Below, one piece after another: positions 1 through 7,621 of a DNA stretch of 18,066 nucleotides. Positions within the stretch are counted from its first letter, which is position 1; each line of letters opens with the position of its first letter. This DNA comes from Clostridiales bacterium UBA4644 (GTDB taxonomy: Bacteria; Bacillota; Clostridia; Oscillospirales; Butyricicoccaceae): the NCBI GenBank assembly GCA_002405755.1, contig DHMK01000074.1, forward strand, positions 1-18,066. Direction: 5' to 3'. A program made the translations under genes and the position numbers. The notes below the pieces were generated by a model, which made no database searches, was not told the DNA's origin, and saw only the letters and a list, made by a program, of their open reading frames with translations.

Positions 1-20
1 AAGACGAGGGACGAAGGGGC

Positions 21-45
21 AAGCCCTGCGTCTGCCGCGGGGCTT
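21..45 (+). other. Hairpin in the leader upstream of spoVAC
   Basis: Bases 21-30 can pair with 36-45 (10 bp with one G-T pair, loop TCTGC). No T-run follows, so it is not a convincing terminator. The remaining bases of 1-120 hold no ORF that I can support. A good Shine-Dalgarno (GGAGGTGA, 107-114) precedes spoVAC. The promoter of the spoVA genes is not recognisable here and may lie upstream of the window. Confidence 0.3.
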
Positions 46-120
46 CGCTTTGGCGCGGCGGGGACAAAAGCGCGCATATTTCCGCTGCTTTATGCAAAAC
101 TAAAGCGGAGGTGAATCATC

Positions 121-567
121 ATGAAACTGAATCGGAAGGAATATGCCGCGCTTTACCAAAAGGCCTCGCCCCCCTCCCCCTCTTACAAGACGATCCCCGC
201 CGCCTTTCTGGTGGGCGGTGCCATCTGCGCCCTGGGACAGGGGCTGCGGATGCTTTATGAGGGCGCGGGGCTGGACGGACAGAGCGCCGGGACGGCGGTC
301 TCCTGCTCGCTGATCCTGCTGGGAGTTTTGCTGACGGCGCTGCGGCTGTTTGAAAAGCTGGCCCGCTTCGCCGGGGCCGGGACGCTGGTCCCCATCACAG
401 GCTTTGCCAATTCCATCGCCGCTCCCGCCCTGGAGTTCAAGACGGAGGGCTTTGTTTTGGGCAGCTGCGTCAAGATGTTTTCCATCGCCGGGCCGGTGCT
501 GACCTTTGGCATCAGCGCCAGCGTGATCTATGGGCTGCTCCTCTGGCTGACGGGAGGCGCGGCATGA
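121..567 (+). CDS. spoVAC: Stage V sporulation protein AC, spore inner-membrane DPA channel subunit
   Basis: 148-residue integral membrane protein of the SpoVAC/SpoVAEB family. A short basic, Pro-rich N-terminus (1-24) is followed by about four hydrophobic segments (roughly 25-43, 59-79, 84-102, 121-143). The segment around 91-99 (PITGFANSI) and the acidic stretch near 105-110 are typical of the family. In Bacillus, SpoVA proteins move Ca-dipicolinic acid into the forespore and release it at germination, and SpoVAC has been described as a mechanosensitive channel. The ATG start has GGAGGTGA six bases upstream. Its stop overlaps the spoVAD start by 4 nt (ATGA), so the two are translationally coupled. 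Residues 25-41 resemble the N-terminus of SpoVAE downstream, showing that the two membrane subunits are paralogues. The gene implies an endospore former; expression late in the forespore is inferred from the family. Confidence 0.93.
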   Translation: MKLNRKEYAALYQKASPPSPSYKTIPAAFLVGGAICALGQGLRMLYEGAGLDGQSAGTAVSCSLILLGVLLTALRLFEKLARFAGAGTLVPITGFANSIAAPALEFKTEGFVLGSCVKMFSIAGPVLTFGISASVIYGLLLWLTGGAA

Positions 568-1571
568 GGCGGCGGGGCGACACGCTGTTTTTCGATCCGC
601 CGGTCTGGGTGGAGAGCTGCGCCGCCGCCGGCGGCGTCAAGGAGGGACAGGGGCCGCTGGGCCCGCTGTTTGACTACACGGCGAAGGAAAACCGCTTCGG
701 CTGCAAGACCTGGGAGCAGGGGGAGCGGAAAATGGTGGAGACCGCCTGCGCCCACGCCCTGAACAAGGCGGAGCTTTCCCCCGCAGACCTGAGCTTCGCC
801 CTGGGGGGCGACCTTCTGAACCAGTGTATCTCCACCAGCTTCGCCATGCGGGCGCTGGGCGTTCCCTACCTGGGGCTTTACGGGGCCTGCTCCACCATGG
901 CGGAGAGCCTGCTGCTGGGCAGCGCCCTGCTTTCCGGCGGCTTTGGCGGGCGGGGGCTTTGTCTGGCTTCGTCCCACTTCTGCTCCGCCGAGCGGCAATA
1001 CCGCTATCCGCTGGAATACGGCGGCCAGCGGCCTCCCTGCGCCCAATGGACGGCCACCGCCTGCGGCGCGGTGGTGCTTTCCCAAAAAAAGCAGCGCATC
1101 GCCGTCACCGCCGCCACCGTGGGCCGGATCTACGACCCCGGCGTTACCGACAGCGCCAACATGGGGGCCGCCATGGCCCAGAGCGCCTATGAGACCCTGC
1201 GCACCTTTTTTCAGGACAGCGGCCAGCGGCCGGAGGACTTCGACGGCATTTATACCGGCGATCTGGCATCGGTGGGGCAGGCGCTGGTGCGGCAGCTGTT
1301 CCGGCAGGACGGGGTGGAGCTGGGCGCGCGGTATCAGGACTGCGGCACGCTGCTTTATGACGAGACCCAGGACGCCCACGCAGGCGCTTCCGGCTGCGGC
1401 TGCTCTGCGGCGGTGCTCTGCTGCCGGCTGCTGCCGGAGCTGGCTCGGGGCGAAAAACGGCGGATCCTTTTCTGCGGGACGGGGGCGCTGATGAGCCCGG
1501 TCTCCGCCAATCAGGGGGAGAGCATCCCGGGGATCTGTCATCTGATCCGATTGGAGGCGATGGAGGGATGA
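564..1571 (+). CDS. spoVAD: Stage V sporulation protein AD, DPA-binding thiolase-fold protein
   Basis: 335-residue soluble protein with the thiolase/ketoacyl-synthase fold of SpoVAD, close to the usual length for the family. The GACSTMAE motif (C109) sits where the nucleophile loop of the fold lies, and LASSHFCSAERQ (134-145) and QWTATACG also fit SpoVAD. In Bacillus, SpoVAD binds dipicolinic acid directly and docks on the SpoVAC/AE membrane subunits at the spore inner membrane; it is not a true thiolase. The start codon overlaps the spoVAC stop, and the stop overlaps the spoVAE start by 4 nt, giving a tight three-gene unit. There are no frameshifts and nothing appears to be missing. Confidence 0.93.
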   Translation: MRRRGDTLFFDPPVWVESCAAAGGVKEGQGPLGPLFDYTAKENRFGCKTWEQGERKMVETACAHALNKAELSPADLSFALGGDLLNQCISTSFAMRALGVPYLGLYGACSTMAESLLLGSALLSGGFGGRGLCLASSHFCSAERQYRYPLEYGGQRPPCAQWTATACGAVVLSQKKQRIAVTAATVGRIYDPGVTDSANMGAAMAQSAYETLRTFFQDSGQRPEDFDGIYTGDLASVGQALVRQLFRQDGVELGARYQDCGTLLYDETQDAHAGASGCGCSAAVLCCRLLPELARGEKRRILFCGTGALMSPVSANQGESIPGICHLIRLEAMEG

Positions 1572-1924
1572 TGCTGCTGAAGGCCTTTCTGGTGGGCGGA
1601 GCCATCTGCGCCGTGAGCCAGGCGCTCATCGACCGCACCCGTCTGACCCCCGCCCGGATCCTCAGCGCCTATGTGGTGCTGGGCGTTGCGCTGGGGGCGC
1701 TGGGGCTTTGGGAGCCGGTGGCGGAGTTTGCGGGCTGCGGGGCCACCGTTCCGCTTCTGGGCTTTGGCTATACCATGGCGGAGGGCGTGAAAAGCGCCGT
1801 GGCGGAGAGCGGGCTGCTGGGGGCCTTTACCGGCGGGCTCACCGCGGCTGCCGGCGGCATTGCCGCCGCCGTGACCTTTTCCCTGCTGGCGGCGCTGGTC
1901 TTTTCTCCCGGCGACCGCAGCTGA
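1568..1924 (+). CDS. spoVAE: Stage V sporulation protein AE (SpoVAEB type)
   Basis: 118-residue hydrophobic protein with about four membrane segments and little else, matching the short SpoVAE/SpoVAEB subunit. The N-terminal AFLVGGAICAVSQALID is close to residues 28-44 of SpoVAC, and the central GYTMAEGVKSAV segment is typical. It should form the DPA channel in the spore inner membrane together with SpoVAC. Two adjacent ATGs exist (1568, 1571); the first overlaps the spoVAD stop. It is the last gene of the cluster: the next gene has its own putative promoter. SpoVAA, SpoVAB and SpoVAF are not in the window, in line with the minimal C-D-E set common in clostridia. Confidence 0.92.
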   Translation: MMLLKAFLVGGAICAVSQALIDRTRLTPARILSAYVVLGVALGALGLWEPVAEFAGCGATVPLLGFGYTMAEGVKSAVAESGLLGAFTGGLTAAAGGIAAAVTFSLLAALVFSPGDRS

Positions 1925-1938
1925 AAAAGCGCCGTTTC

Positions 1939-1967
1939 TTGCATTTTTGCGCCCGGTCGTGTAGAAT
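1939..1967 (+). promoter_or_regulatory. Putative sigma-A promoter of the deacylase gene
   Basis: A -35 box TTGCAT (1939-1944) lies 17 bases before a -10 box TAGAAT (1962-1967, 5 of 6 matches). Spacing is ideal although the -35 matches only TTG. It lies in the 76-base gap between spoVAE and the deacylase, so a vegetative transcript starting near 1974 would have a short leader with its ribosome site at 1985-1991. Confidence 0.5.
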
Positions 1968-2000
1968 AGGGGCAAAGATCGCAGAGAGGAGCGAGCGAAT

Positions 2001-3578
2001 ATGCGCTATGATATTCTGATCCGGGATGCGCAGATCCTGGACGGTACCGGCGGCCCCGGCTATTTCAGCGACGCGGGCATTTCCGGCGGAAGGATCGCCG
2101 CCATCGGCAGGCGGCTGCAGGGCGAGGCGGAGACCATCGTTGATGGACGGGGGCTGGTGCTCTGTCCCGGCTTTATCGACGCCCACAGCCATCAGGACAC
2201 GGGCCTGGAGCGCAATCCGGCCTGCGGGAACGTGATCGGTCAGGGCATCACCACCTTTGTGGGCGGGATGTGCGGCGAATCCCCCGCGCCCATGACCCGG
2301 GCTCATCTGGAGGACTGCATCCGCGTGGGCGGCCGGCCGCTGGACGAAAAGGCGCTGCAGGCCCGGCTGGAGCTGAAGGATTATTTCGCCTATCTGGCGC
2401 AAAAGCCCCTGGGAGCCAACGCCGCCTTTCTGGTGGGCCACGGCATGCTGCGGGCCTGCGTCATGGGCTATGAGAACCGCCGGCCCACGCCGGAGGAGCT
2501 GGGCAAAATGCAGGCGCTGCTGGCGGAGAGCATGGACGCGGGCGCGCTGGGCCTTTCCTTCGGCCTGATCTATCCGCCGGGAAGCTACGCGGAGACGGAG
2601 GAGCTGATCGCGCTGGCCCGGACGGCGGCGGAAAAGGGCGGTCTGTTCACCGTCCATATGCGCAGCGAGAGCGCGAGGCTGGTGGAGGCCACGGCGGAGA
2701 TGCTCCGGGTGGCGGAGGAGAGCGGCTGCCGCTGCGTCATCTCCCACCACAAGGCCACCGGCGGCGTTTTCAACTGGAACAAGACCGCCGCGACCCTCTC
2801 CCTGATGGAGCAGGCGGCGGCCCGGGGCTGCGACGTGTTCTGCGACCAGTATCCCTATACGGCGTCGTCCACCGGCCTTTCCACCAACATCCCCGACGAG
2901 CTCCACGCCCTGGGCGTGGACGCCCTGCTGGACCTGCTCTCTCCCCAGAAGCGGGAGACGCTGCGGCCGGTGATCTGCGGCGAAAGGTCCTCCCGGGAGC
3001 GCTTTCAATATACCATGATCGGCTGGTCCGTCTCCCATCCGGAGTATGCCGGGCGGATGCTCAATGAGATCGCCCAGGCCCGGGGGGAGGATCCCTTCGA
3101 CACCCAGTGCGACCTGCTCATCGCCGACCGGCTGAGCACCAACGCCATCTTCCACACCCAGAGCGAGGAGGATGTGGCGCGGGTCATGCGGTGGCCCCGG
3201 GCCATGGTGGGGACGGACGGCGTCTCCTATTCCGACGCGGAGCCGGCCCATCCCCGGACCTTCGCGGCCTTTCCCCGGGTGCTGGGCCGCTATGTGCGGG
3301 AAAAGGGCGTGATCTCTCTGCCGGAGGCCATCCGGAAGATGACCTCCCTGCCTGCCGCCGTTTACGGTCTGGCAGGCAAGGGCCTGGTGCGGGAGGGCAT
3401 GGACGCGGATCTGGTGCTGTTTGATCCGGAGACCGTGGGCGACAACGCCACCTACACCGATCCCCTGCAGAAAAACAGCGGCCTGCGCTATGTGCTGCTC
3501 AACGGACAGATCGTCCTCCGGGACAACCGGCCCACCGGCGCGCCGGCGGGACGTCTGCTGCTGCAGCGGCAAAGGTAA
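2001..3578 (+). CDS. N-acyl-D-amino-acid deacylase (D-aminoacylase family amidohydrolase)
   Basis: 525-residue metal-dependent hydrolase. It starts with the small beta domain seen in urease-like amidohydrolases (DILIRDAQILDGTG) and then has the metal motif PGFIDAHSHQD (H62, H64). The GMCGESPAP motif carries C91, the metal-bridging Cys characteristic of D-aminoacylases where other members use a carboxylated Lys. Further ligands fit: H219 in VHMRSES, H249/H250 in ISHHKATG, and the catalytic D406 in VGTDGVS. The C-terminal residues (about 440-515) return to the beta domain. The family hydrolyses N-acyl-D-amino acids, or in some members D-amino-acid dipeptides, to the free D-amino acid; the exact substrate cannot be read from the sequence. 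No signal peptide is seen, so it is cytoplasmic. AGAGGAG at 1985-1991 supports the ATG start. It is probably co-transcribed with the small gene 16 bases downstream. Confidence 0.88.
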   Translation: MRYDILIRDAQILDGTGGPGYFSDAGISGGRIAAIGRRLQGEAETIVDGRGLVLCPGFIDAHSHQDTGLERNPACGNVIGQGITTFVGGMCGESPAPMTRAHLEDCIRVGGRPLDEKALQARLELKDYFAYLAQKPLGANAAFLVGHGMLRACVMGYENRRPTPEELGKMQALLAESMDAGALGLSFGLIYPPGSYAETEELIALARTAAEKGGLFTVHMRSESARLVEATAEMLRVAEESGCRCVISHHKATGGVFNWNKTAATLSLMEQAAARGCDVFCDQYPYTASSTGLSTNIPDELHALGVDALLDLLSPQKRETLRPVICGERSSRERFQYTMIGWSVSHPEYAGRMLNEIAQARGEDPFDTQCDLLIADRLSTNAIFHTQSEEDVARVMRWPRAMVGTDGVSYSDAEPAHPRTFAAFPRVLGRYVREKGVISLPEAIRKMTSLPAAVYGLAGKGLVREGMDADLVLFDPETVGDNATYTDPLQKNSGLRYVLLNGQIVLRDNRPTGAPAGRLLLQRQR

Positions 3579-3594
3579 GAAGGGAGGGGAAGCG

Positions 3595-3795
3595 ATGCGT
3601 TTTCAGATCATGTGCGACGATAAGACTCCGGGCCGGCCCGGCTTCCGGCAGTTTTTTGAGACCGACGACCTTCAGGAGGCAAAGGCCTTCGCCATGCAGC
3701 TGGCCTTTCTCGAGACCAACACCGTCTACGTGCAGGACAGCGCGGAGGGCCGCCCCGTTATGGACTTCGACGACCCGAAATACCGGAAAAAATAA
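3595..3795 (+). CDS. Small hypothetical protein, 66 aa
   Basis: Begins with ATG after a strong purine-rich ribosome site (AAGGGAGGGG, 3580-3589) and ends just before an intrinsic terminator, so it is probably a real gene, last in the deacylase transcript. The product is soluble and acidic in the middle with a basic tail (KYRKK), and has no membrane segment or Cys pair. The stretch 22-40 (ETDDLQEAKAFAMQLAFLE) looks helical, followed by a possible beta hairpin (NTVYVQDS). I do not recognise a family. Its close spacing to the deacylase suggests a shared transcript, not a known joint function. Confidence 0.65.
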   Translation: MRFQIMCDDKTPGRPGFRQFFETDDLQEAKAFAMQLAFLETNTVYVQDSAEGRPVMDFDDPKYRKK

Positions 3796-3819
3796 GGCCA
3801 TTTTGCATATCCATACAGC

Positions 3820-3856
3820 CCGGCAGAGCGATCGGTTCGTTCTGCCGGCCTTTTTT
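3820..3856 (+). terminator. Rho-independent terminator after the deacylase transcript
   Basis: Bases 3820-3831 pair with 3837-3848 in a 12-bp stem (one G-T pair) closed by a 5-base loop, followed by CC and a run of six T (3851-3856). It separates the deacylase/small-ORF transcript from the hydrogenase locus. Confidence 0.85.
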
Positions 3857-3862
3857 CCCGCA

Positions 3863-3893
3863 TTTGTCGGGGAAATGCGCAAATTCGACAAAA
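3863..3893. promoter_or_regulatory. Inverted repeat upstream of the hyp/hydrogenase promoter
   Basis: TTTGTCG (3863-3869) and CGACAAA (3887-3893) form a perfect 7-base inverted repeat with a 17-base gap. The arms lie about 70-100 bases upstream of the putative -35 box. This could be a binding site for a dimeric regulator; it is not a terminator because no T-run follows. I recognise no known regulator consensus in it. Confidence 0.3.
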
Positions 3894-3960
3894 CATATCT
3901 GCGGTTTTTGTTAAAAACAGTAAAACCAAAGGGAATTATGAACAATTACTGAATTTTTCA

Positions 3961-3989
3961 TTGCGCTTTTGGGAAAAATGCAGTATGAT
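3961..3989 (+). promoter_or_regulatory. Putative sigma-A promoter of the hyp-hydrogenase locus
   Basis: TTGCGC (3961-3966), 17 bases, then TATGAT (3984-3989, 5 of 6 matches to the -10 consensus). The surrounding DNA (3890-4020) is clearly more AT-rich than the coding regions. Transcription would start near 3996 and give a leader of about 65 bases before hypF. The -35 match is weak, which would suit an activator-dependent or regulated promoter. Confidence 0.5.
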
Positions 3990-4014
3990 ACAGGGTATAA
4001 CGGATAGTGTAATT

Positions 4015-4039
4015 AGAATGGTCGCATTGGGGCCATTTT
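4015..4039 (+). other. Small hairpin in the hypF leader
   Basis: In the predicted 5' leader, 4015-4023 can pair with 4031-4039 (core AATGG/CCATT, extended by G-T pairs), loop of 7 bases. The ribosome site GGGAG (4046-4050) follows directly. A role in translation control of hypF is possible but unproven. Confidence 0.3.
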
Positions 4040-4061
4040 CAGAACGGGAGTCTTTTTTCAC

Positions 4062-6344
4062 ATGGCAGTCATTCGCGCAAATGTTCAGGTCAACGGCATC
4101 GTTCAGGGCGTGGGCTTTCGCCCCTTTATTCATAAGCTGATCACCGGAGAGGCCCTTTCCGGCTGGATCCGCAACACCTCCGAGGGCGCGGAGATCGAGC
4201 TGGAGGGGGAGGAGACCTCCGTTCAGCGCTTTCTTTCCGACCTGCGCACCAAGACGCCCAAGCTGGCCGTCATCGAATCGGTGCACACGGCGTTCTATTC
4301 GGAGCTTATGGGCTATCAGGGCTTTGAGATCCGCCAGAGCAAGGCGCTGCAGGAGCGCAACACGCTGATCTCGCCGGACGTGGGCATCTGTGAGGACTGC
4401 CTGCGGGAGCTGTTTGACCCGGCGGACCGGCGCTATCGCTATCCCTTCATCAACTGCACCAACTGCGGCCCGCGCTTTACCATCATCAAGGATGTGCCCT
4501 ACGACCGCTGCAAGACCACCATGGGCGTGTTTCCCATGTGTCCCGACTGCGAGGCGGAATATAAGACCATCACCGACCGGCGCTACCATGCCCAGCCGGA
4601 CTGCTGCCCGGTGTGCGGCCCCCATGTGTTTCTGCTGGACGGGGCGGGAAGACCCGTGGAGGGCGACCCCATCGAAAAGGCCATCCAGGCCCTGACGGAG
4701 GGAAAGCTGGTGGCGGTGAAGGGCCTGGGCGGCATCCATCTGGCCTGCCGCTGCGATCTGCCGGAGGCGGCCATGACCCTGCGCCGGAAAAAGCACCGGG
4801 ACGAAAAGCCCTTTGCCATCATGTGCCGGGACGCGGAGGCGGCCCGCCGCTTCTGCCGGATCACCCCGGAGGAGCAGACCGTTCTGGAGAGCTTCCGCCG
4901 GCCCATCGTCCTTCTGGAAAAGAAGGAACGGGGCAGCCTGCCCCACATCAGCGACAACGGCTATGTGGGCGTCATGCTGCCCTATACGCCGCTGCACTAT
5001 CTGCTGCTTTCCGGCGGACTGGACAGCCTGATCATGACCTCCGCCAACCTCTCGGATATGCCCATCCTCTATAAAAACGAGCAGGCCCTGCGGGAGCTTT
5101 CCGGCATTGCGGATTTCTTCCTGCTGCACAACCGGGAGATCCACACCCGCTGCGACGATTCGCTTTTGTGGGTGGTGGACGGAAAGGAATATCCCGTCCG
5201 GCGCAGCCGGGGCTATGCCCCCTTCCCCCTTTCCCTGGCGGGAGCGGAGGGCCAGCTTCTGGCCTGCGGCGCGGAGCAGAAGGCCAGCTTCAGCCTGACC
5301 AAGGGGCGCTATGTATTCCAGAGCCAACACATCGGCGATCTGAAAAATCTGGAGACCTATGAGAACTATCAGGATCAGATCCGCCATTTTTCCCATATGT
5401 TCGACATCCATCCCACCCTCATCGCCTGCGACCTGCACCCGGATTATCTCTCCACGGAATATGCCGAGGAGCGGGCGGCGGAGGAAGGCATCCCCCTGCT
5501 GCGCATCCAGCATCACTGGGCCCATATGGCCTCCTGCATGGCGGACAACGGGCTGGAGGGAGAATGCATCGGCGTCGTCTGGGACGGCACCGGCTACGGC
5601 GCCGACGGCACCGTCTGGGGCGGAGAATTCCTCACCGGCGGCTACGAGGGCTTTGCCCGGGCCGGCTCTCTGCGGCCCTTTGCCCTGCCGGGCGGCGACC
5701 GGGTCACCAAGGAGCTCTGGCGGACGGCCATCTCCCTGCTGGAGGACGCGGGAGAGGATCCCGGCGCGTTTTTTCCGGCGGAGCAGGTGGAGCTGGTCCG
5801 GACGCTGCTGCAAAGCGGGCTGAACAGCCCCGTCTGCACCAGCATGGGCCGATTGTTTGACGGCGTGTGCGCCCTGCTGGACATCCGGCAGCAGGCCAGC
5901 TATGAGGGTCAGGGCGCGATTTTGCTGGAGACGGCGGCGGAGTCCTGCGAGACGGTCTATCCCTATGAGATCCTCCGGGAGGACGGCCTGCTGCGGCTGG
6001 ACTTCCGTCCCATGCTTCGCGCCCTCTGCCAGGACCGGCGGCAGGGAAAGCCCGCCGGCCAGAGCGCACAGGCGTTTTTGAACACGCTGGCGGATATGGC
6101 GCTGAAGCTCTGCGAGCAGATCCGTGCCGAGACCGGGCTGGACAGAGTCGTCCTCTCCGGCGGCACCTTCCAGAACAGGATCCTGCTGCGCCGCCTGCCG
6201 GCGCTGCTGCAGCAGGCGGGCTTTGCCGTGTATCACCACAGCAGAGTCTCCACCAACGACGAGGGCGTCTCCTTCGGGCAGGCGGCCATTGCGGAAAGGA
6301 GCGGAAAGCACCATGTGTCTTGCCATACCGCTGGAGCTTGTTGA
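4062..6344 (+). CDS. hypF: Carbamoyltransferase HypF, cyanide synthesis for [NiFe] hydrogenase
   Basis: 760 residues, full length, with all HypF domains in order. An acylphosphatase domain (1-92) has VQGVGFRPF with catalytic R20 and N38. Two zinc-finger modules follow, with Cys pairs C110/C113, C132/C135, C160/C163 and C182/C185. A YrdC/Sua5-like domain (about 195-380) contains EGKLVAVKGLGGIHLACR and KKHRDEKPFAIMC. A Kae1-like domain (about 390-760) contains QHHWAHMAS, WDGTGYGADGTVWGG and LSGGTFQN. HypF uses carbamoyl phosphate and ATP to make carbamoyl-adenylate and passes the carbamoyl group to the C-terminal Cys of HypE. It is the first gene after the putative promoter. The ribosome site is modest (GGGAG, 11-base spacing). 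The 3' end overlaps hypC by 32 nt. Confidence 0.97.
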   Translation: MAVIRANVQVNGIVQGVGFRPFIHKLITGEALSGWIRNTSEGAEIELEGEETSVQRFLSDLRTKTPKLAVIESVHTAFYSELMGYQGFEIRQSKALQERNTLISPDVGICEDCLRELFDPADRRYRYPFINCTNCGPRFTIIKDVPYDRCKTTMGVFPMCPDCEAEYKTITDRRYHAQPDCCPVCGPHVFLLDGAGRPVEGDPIEKAIQALTEGKLVAVKGLGGIHLACRCDLPEAAMTLRRKKHRDEKPFAIMCRDAEAARRFCRITPEEQTVLESFRRPIVLLEKKERGSLPHISDNGYVGVMLPYTPLHYLLLSGGLDSLIMTSANLSDMPILYKNEQALRELSGIADFFLLHNREIHTRCDDSLLWVVDGKEYPVRRSRGYAPFPLSLAGAEGQLLACGAEQKASFSLTKGRYVFQSQHIGDLKNLETYENYQDQIRHFSHMFDIHPTLIACDLHPDYLSTEYAEERAAEEGIPLLRIQHHWAHMASCMADNGLEGECIGVVWDGTGYGADGTVWGGEFLTGGYEGFARAGSLRPFALPGGDRVTKELWRTAISLLEDAGEDPGAFFPAEQVELVRTLLQSGLNSPVCTSMGRLFDGVCALLDIRQQASYEGQGAILLETAAESCETVYPYEILREDGLLRLDFRPMLRALCQDRRQGKPAGQSAQAFLNTLADMALKLCEQIRAETGLDRVVLSGGTFQNRILLRRLPALLQQAGFAVYHHSRVSTNDEGVSFGQAAIAERSGKHHVSCHTAGAC

Positions 6345-6561
6345 GATCTCCGGCAACGAAGCCGTGGGCGCGCGGGACGGCGTCCGGCGGAGCATCCGGG
6401 TGGACTTTATCCCGGAGCCGAAGGTGGGCGATCATGTTATGGTCCACGCGGGCTTTGCCATCGAGCGGCTGAGCCCGGAGCAGGCAGAGAAGGATCTGGC
6501 CGCCGCACGGGAGGTGGAGGCGGCCCTGCAGGAGGTCTATGAAGCGGCAAGAAGGAGCTGA
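6313..6561 (+). CDS. hypC: Hydrogenase assembly chaperone HypC
   Basis: 82 residues, beginning with MCLAIP, the invariant HypC start whose Cys2 binds the Fe(CN)2CO unit. This fixes the ATG at 6313, inside the end of hypF, with GGAGCGG upstream. The middle (IRVDFIPEPKVGDHVMVHAGFAIERL) is the standard HypC beta barrel, and the C-terminal helix (about 54-80) is typical. HypC forms a complex with HypD during assembly of the iron ligands and then delivers them to the large-subunit precursor. It overlaps hypF by 32 nt and hypD by 23 nt, so its translation is embedded between its partners. Confidence 0.96.
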   Translation: MCLAIPLELVEISGNEAVGARDGVRRSIRVDFIPEPKVGDHVMVHAGFAIERLSPEQAEKDLAAAREVEAALQEVYEAARRS

Positions 6562-7609
6562 GGCCATTCTGGAGCGCATCCGCCGCCGCAGGGCGGGCCG
6601 GGTGAACCTGATGGAGGTCTGCGGGACCCATACCATGGCCATCGCGAAGAGCGGCATCCGCTCTCTGCTGCCGGAGGGCGTCCGGCTGCTTTCCGGGCCG
6701 GGCTGTCCGGTGTGCGTCACGCCGCCGGAGGTCATCGACTGCTATCTTGCCCTGGCCATGGAGCCGGATGTGGTGCTCTGCACCTATGGCGACCTGATGC
6801 GCGTTCCCGGCAGCCGGCAGGGAGACAACCTGAACCGCCGGAAGGCGCTGGGCGCGCAGGTGGAGATCGTCTATTCCCCGCTGGACGCGCTGGCGCTGGC
6901 CCAGGCCATGCCGGAAAGGCAGATCGTGTTTCTGGGGGCGGGCTTTGAGACCACCGCCCCGGGGACGGCCATCGCCCTCCGGGAGGCGCGGCGGCAGAGG
7001 ATCCCCAATTTTACCGTATTATCCATGCTCAAGCGGGTGGAGCCGGCGCTGCGGGCGCTGATGGCAGACCCGGAGTTCAATGTGCAGGGCTTTCTCTGCC
7101 CGGGCCATGTGGCCACCATTCTGGGGGAGGCGGGCTTCCGCTTCCTGCCGGAGCAATATTCCATGCCGGCGGTGATCGCGGGCTTTGTGCCGGAGGAGAT
7201 CCTGACGGCCATCGACCTGCTGCTGGCCCAGCTGGAGCAGAAAAGGCCCCGGCTGGAAAACGCGTATCCCCAGGCCGTGCGCCCGGAGGGCAATCCGCTG
7301 GCCCGACAGGTGATGGAGCAGGTCTTCTGCCCCAGAGACGATCTCTGGCGGGGGCTTGGGTCCATCCCGGAGAGCGGCCTCGGTCTGCGGCCGGATTATG
7401 CGGACCTGGACGCGGAGCGGCGCTTCGGTCTGAAGCCAAAGCCGGCGGAGACGGCGCTGCCCTGCCGCTGCGGAGAGGTCATCCAGGGCAAGCTGGCCCC
7501 GGAAGCGTGTCCGCTGTTCGGGACGGTCTGTCTGCCGGAGGAGCCGGTGGGGCCGTGTATGGTGTCCGGCGAGGGCGCCTGCGCCGCGGCGTATAAATAT
7601 CATCTGTAA
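6539..7609 (+). CDS. hypD: Hydrogenase formation protein HypD (Fe-S scaffold for Fe(CN)2CO)
   Basis: 356 residues, the normal family length. Motifs include MEVCGTHTMAI (C28), GPGCPVCVTP (C56/C59), LGAGFETTAPGTA and FLCPGHVATILG. The C-terminal domain carries six cysteines (C309, C311, C324, C331, C340, C348), four of which should hold the [4Fe-4S] cluster. HypD with HypC is the platform on which iron receives CN and CO. The ATG at 6539 lies 3 bases after GGAGG (6531-6535) and overlaps the end of hypC. It is followed 12 bases later by hypE. There is nothing unusual in the catalytic residues. Confidence 0.97.
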   Translation: MKRQEGAEAILERIRRRRAGRVNLMEVCGTHTMAIAKSGIRSLLPEGVRLLSGPGCPVCVTPPEVIDCYLALAMEPDVVLCTYGDLMRVPGSRQGDNLNRRKALGAQVEIVYSPLDALALAQAMPERQIVFLGAGFETTAPGTAIALREARRQRIPNFTVLSMLKRVEPALRALMADPEFNVQGFLCPGHVATILGEAGFRFLPEQYSMPAVIAGFVPEEILTAIDLLLAQLEQKRPRLENAYPQAVRPEGNPLARQVMEQVFCPRDDLWRGLGSIPESGLGLRPDYADLDAERRFGLKPKPAETALPCRCGEVIQGKLAPEACPLFGTVCLPEEPVGPCMVSGEGACAAAYKYHL

Positions 7610-7621
7610 AGAAGAGGTAGT

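Noticed and set aside
74..102. Sigma-G promoter before spoVAC (GCATA ... AAAACTA)
   Set aside because: The -10 lacks the leading CAT, and the start point would fall inside the ribosome binding site of spoVAC.
1925..1938. Terminator after spoVAE
   Set aside because: No stable stem followed by a T-run can be drawn in the short gap; read-through into the deacylase gene cannot be excluded.
3908..3929. Rex-type redox operator (TTGTTAAAAACAG...) upstream of hypF
   Set aside because: Only the left half-site TTGTTAA fits; the right half does not form the expected TTAACAA arm at any usual spacing.
3656..3952. A 98-residue plus-strand frame running through the terminator
   Set aside because: It overlaps the better-supported small gene in another frame, has no ribosome site and crosses a strong intrinsic terminator.
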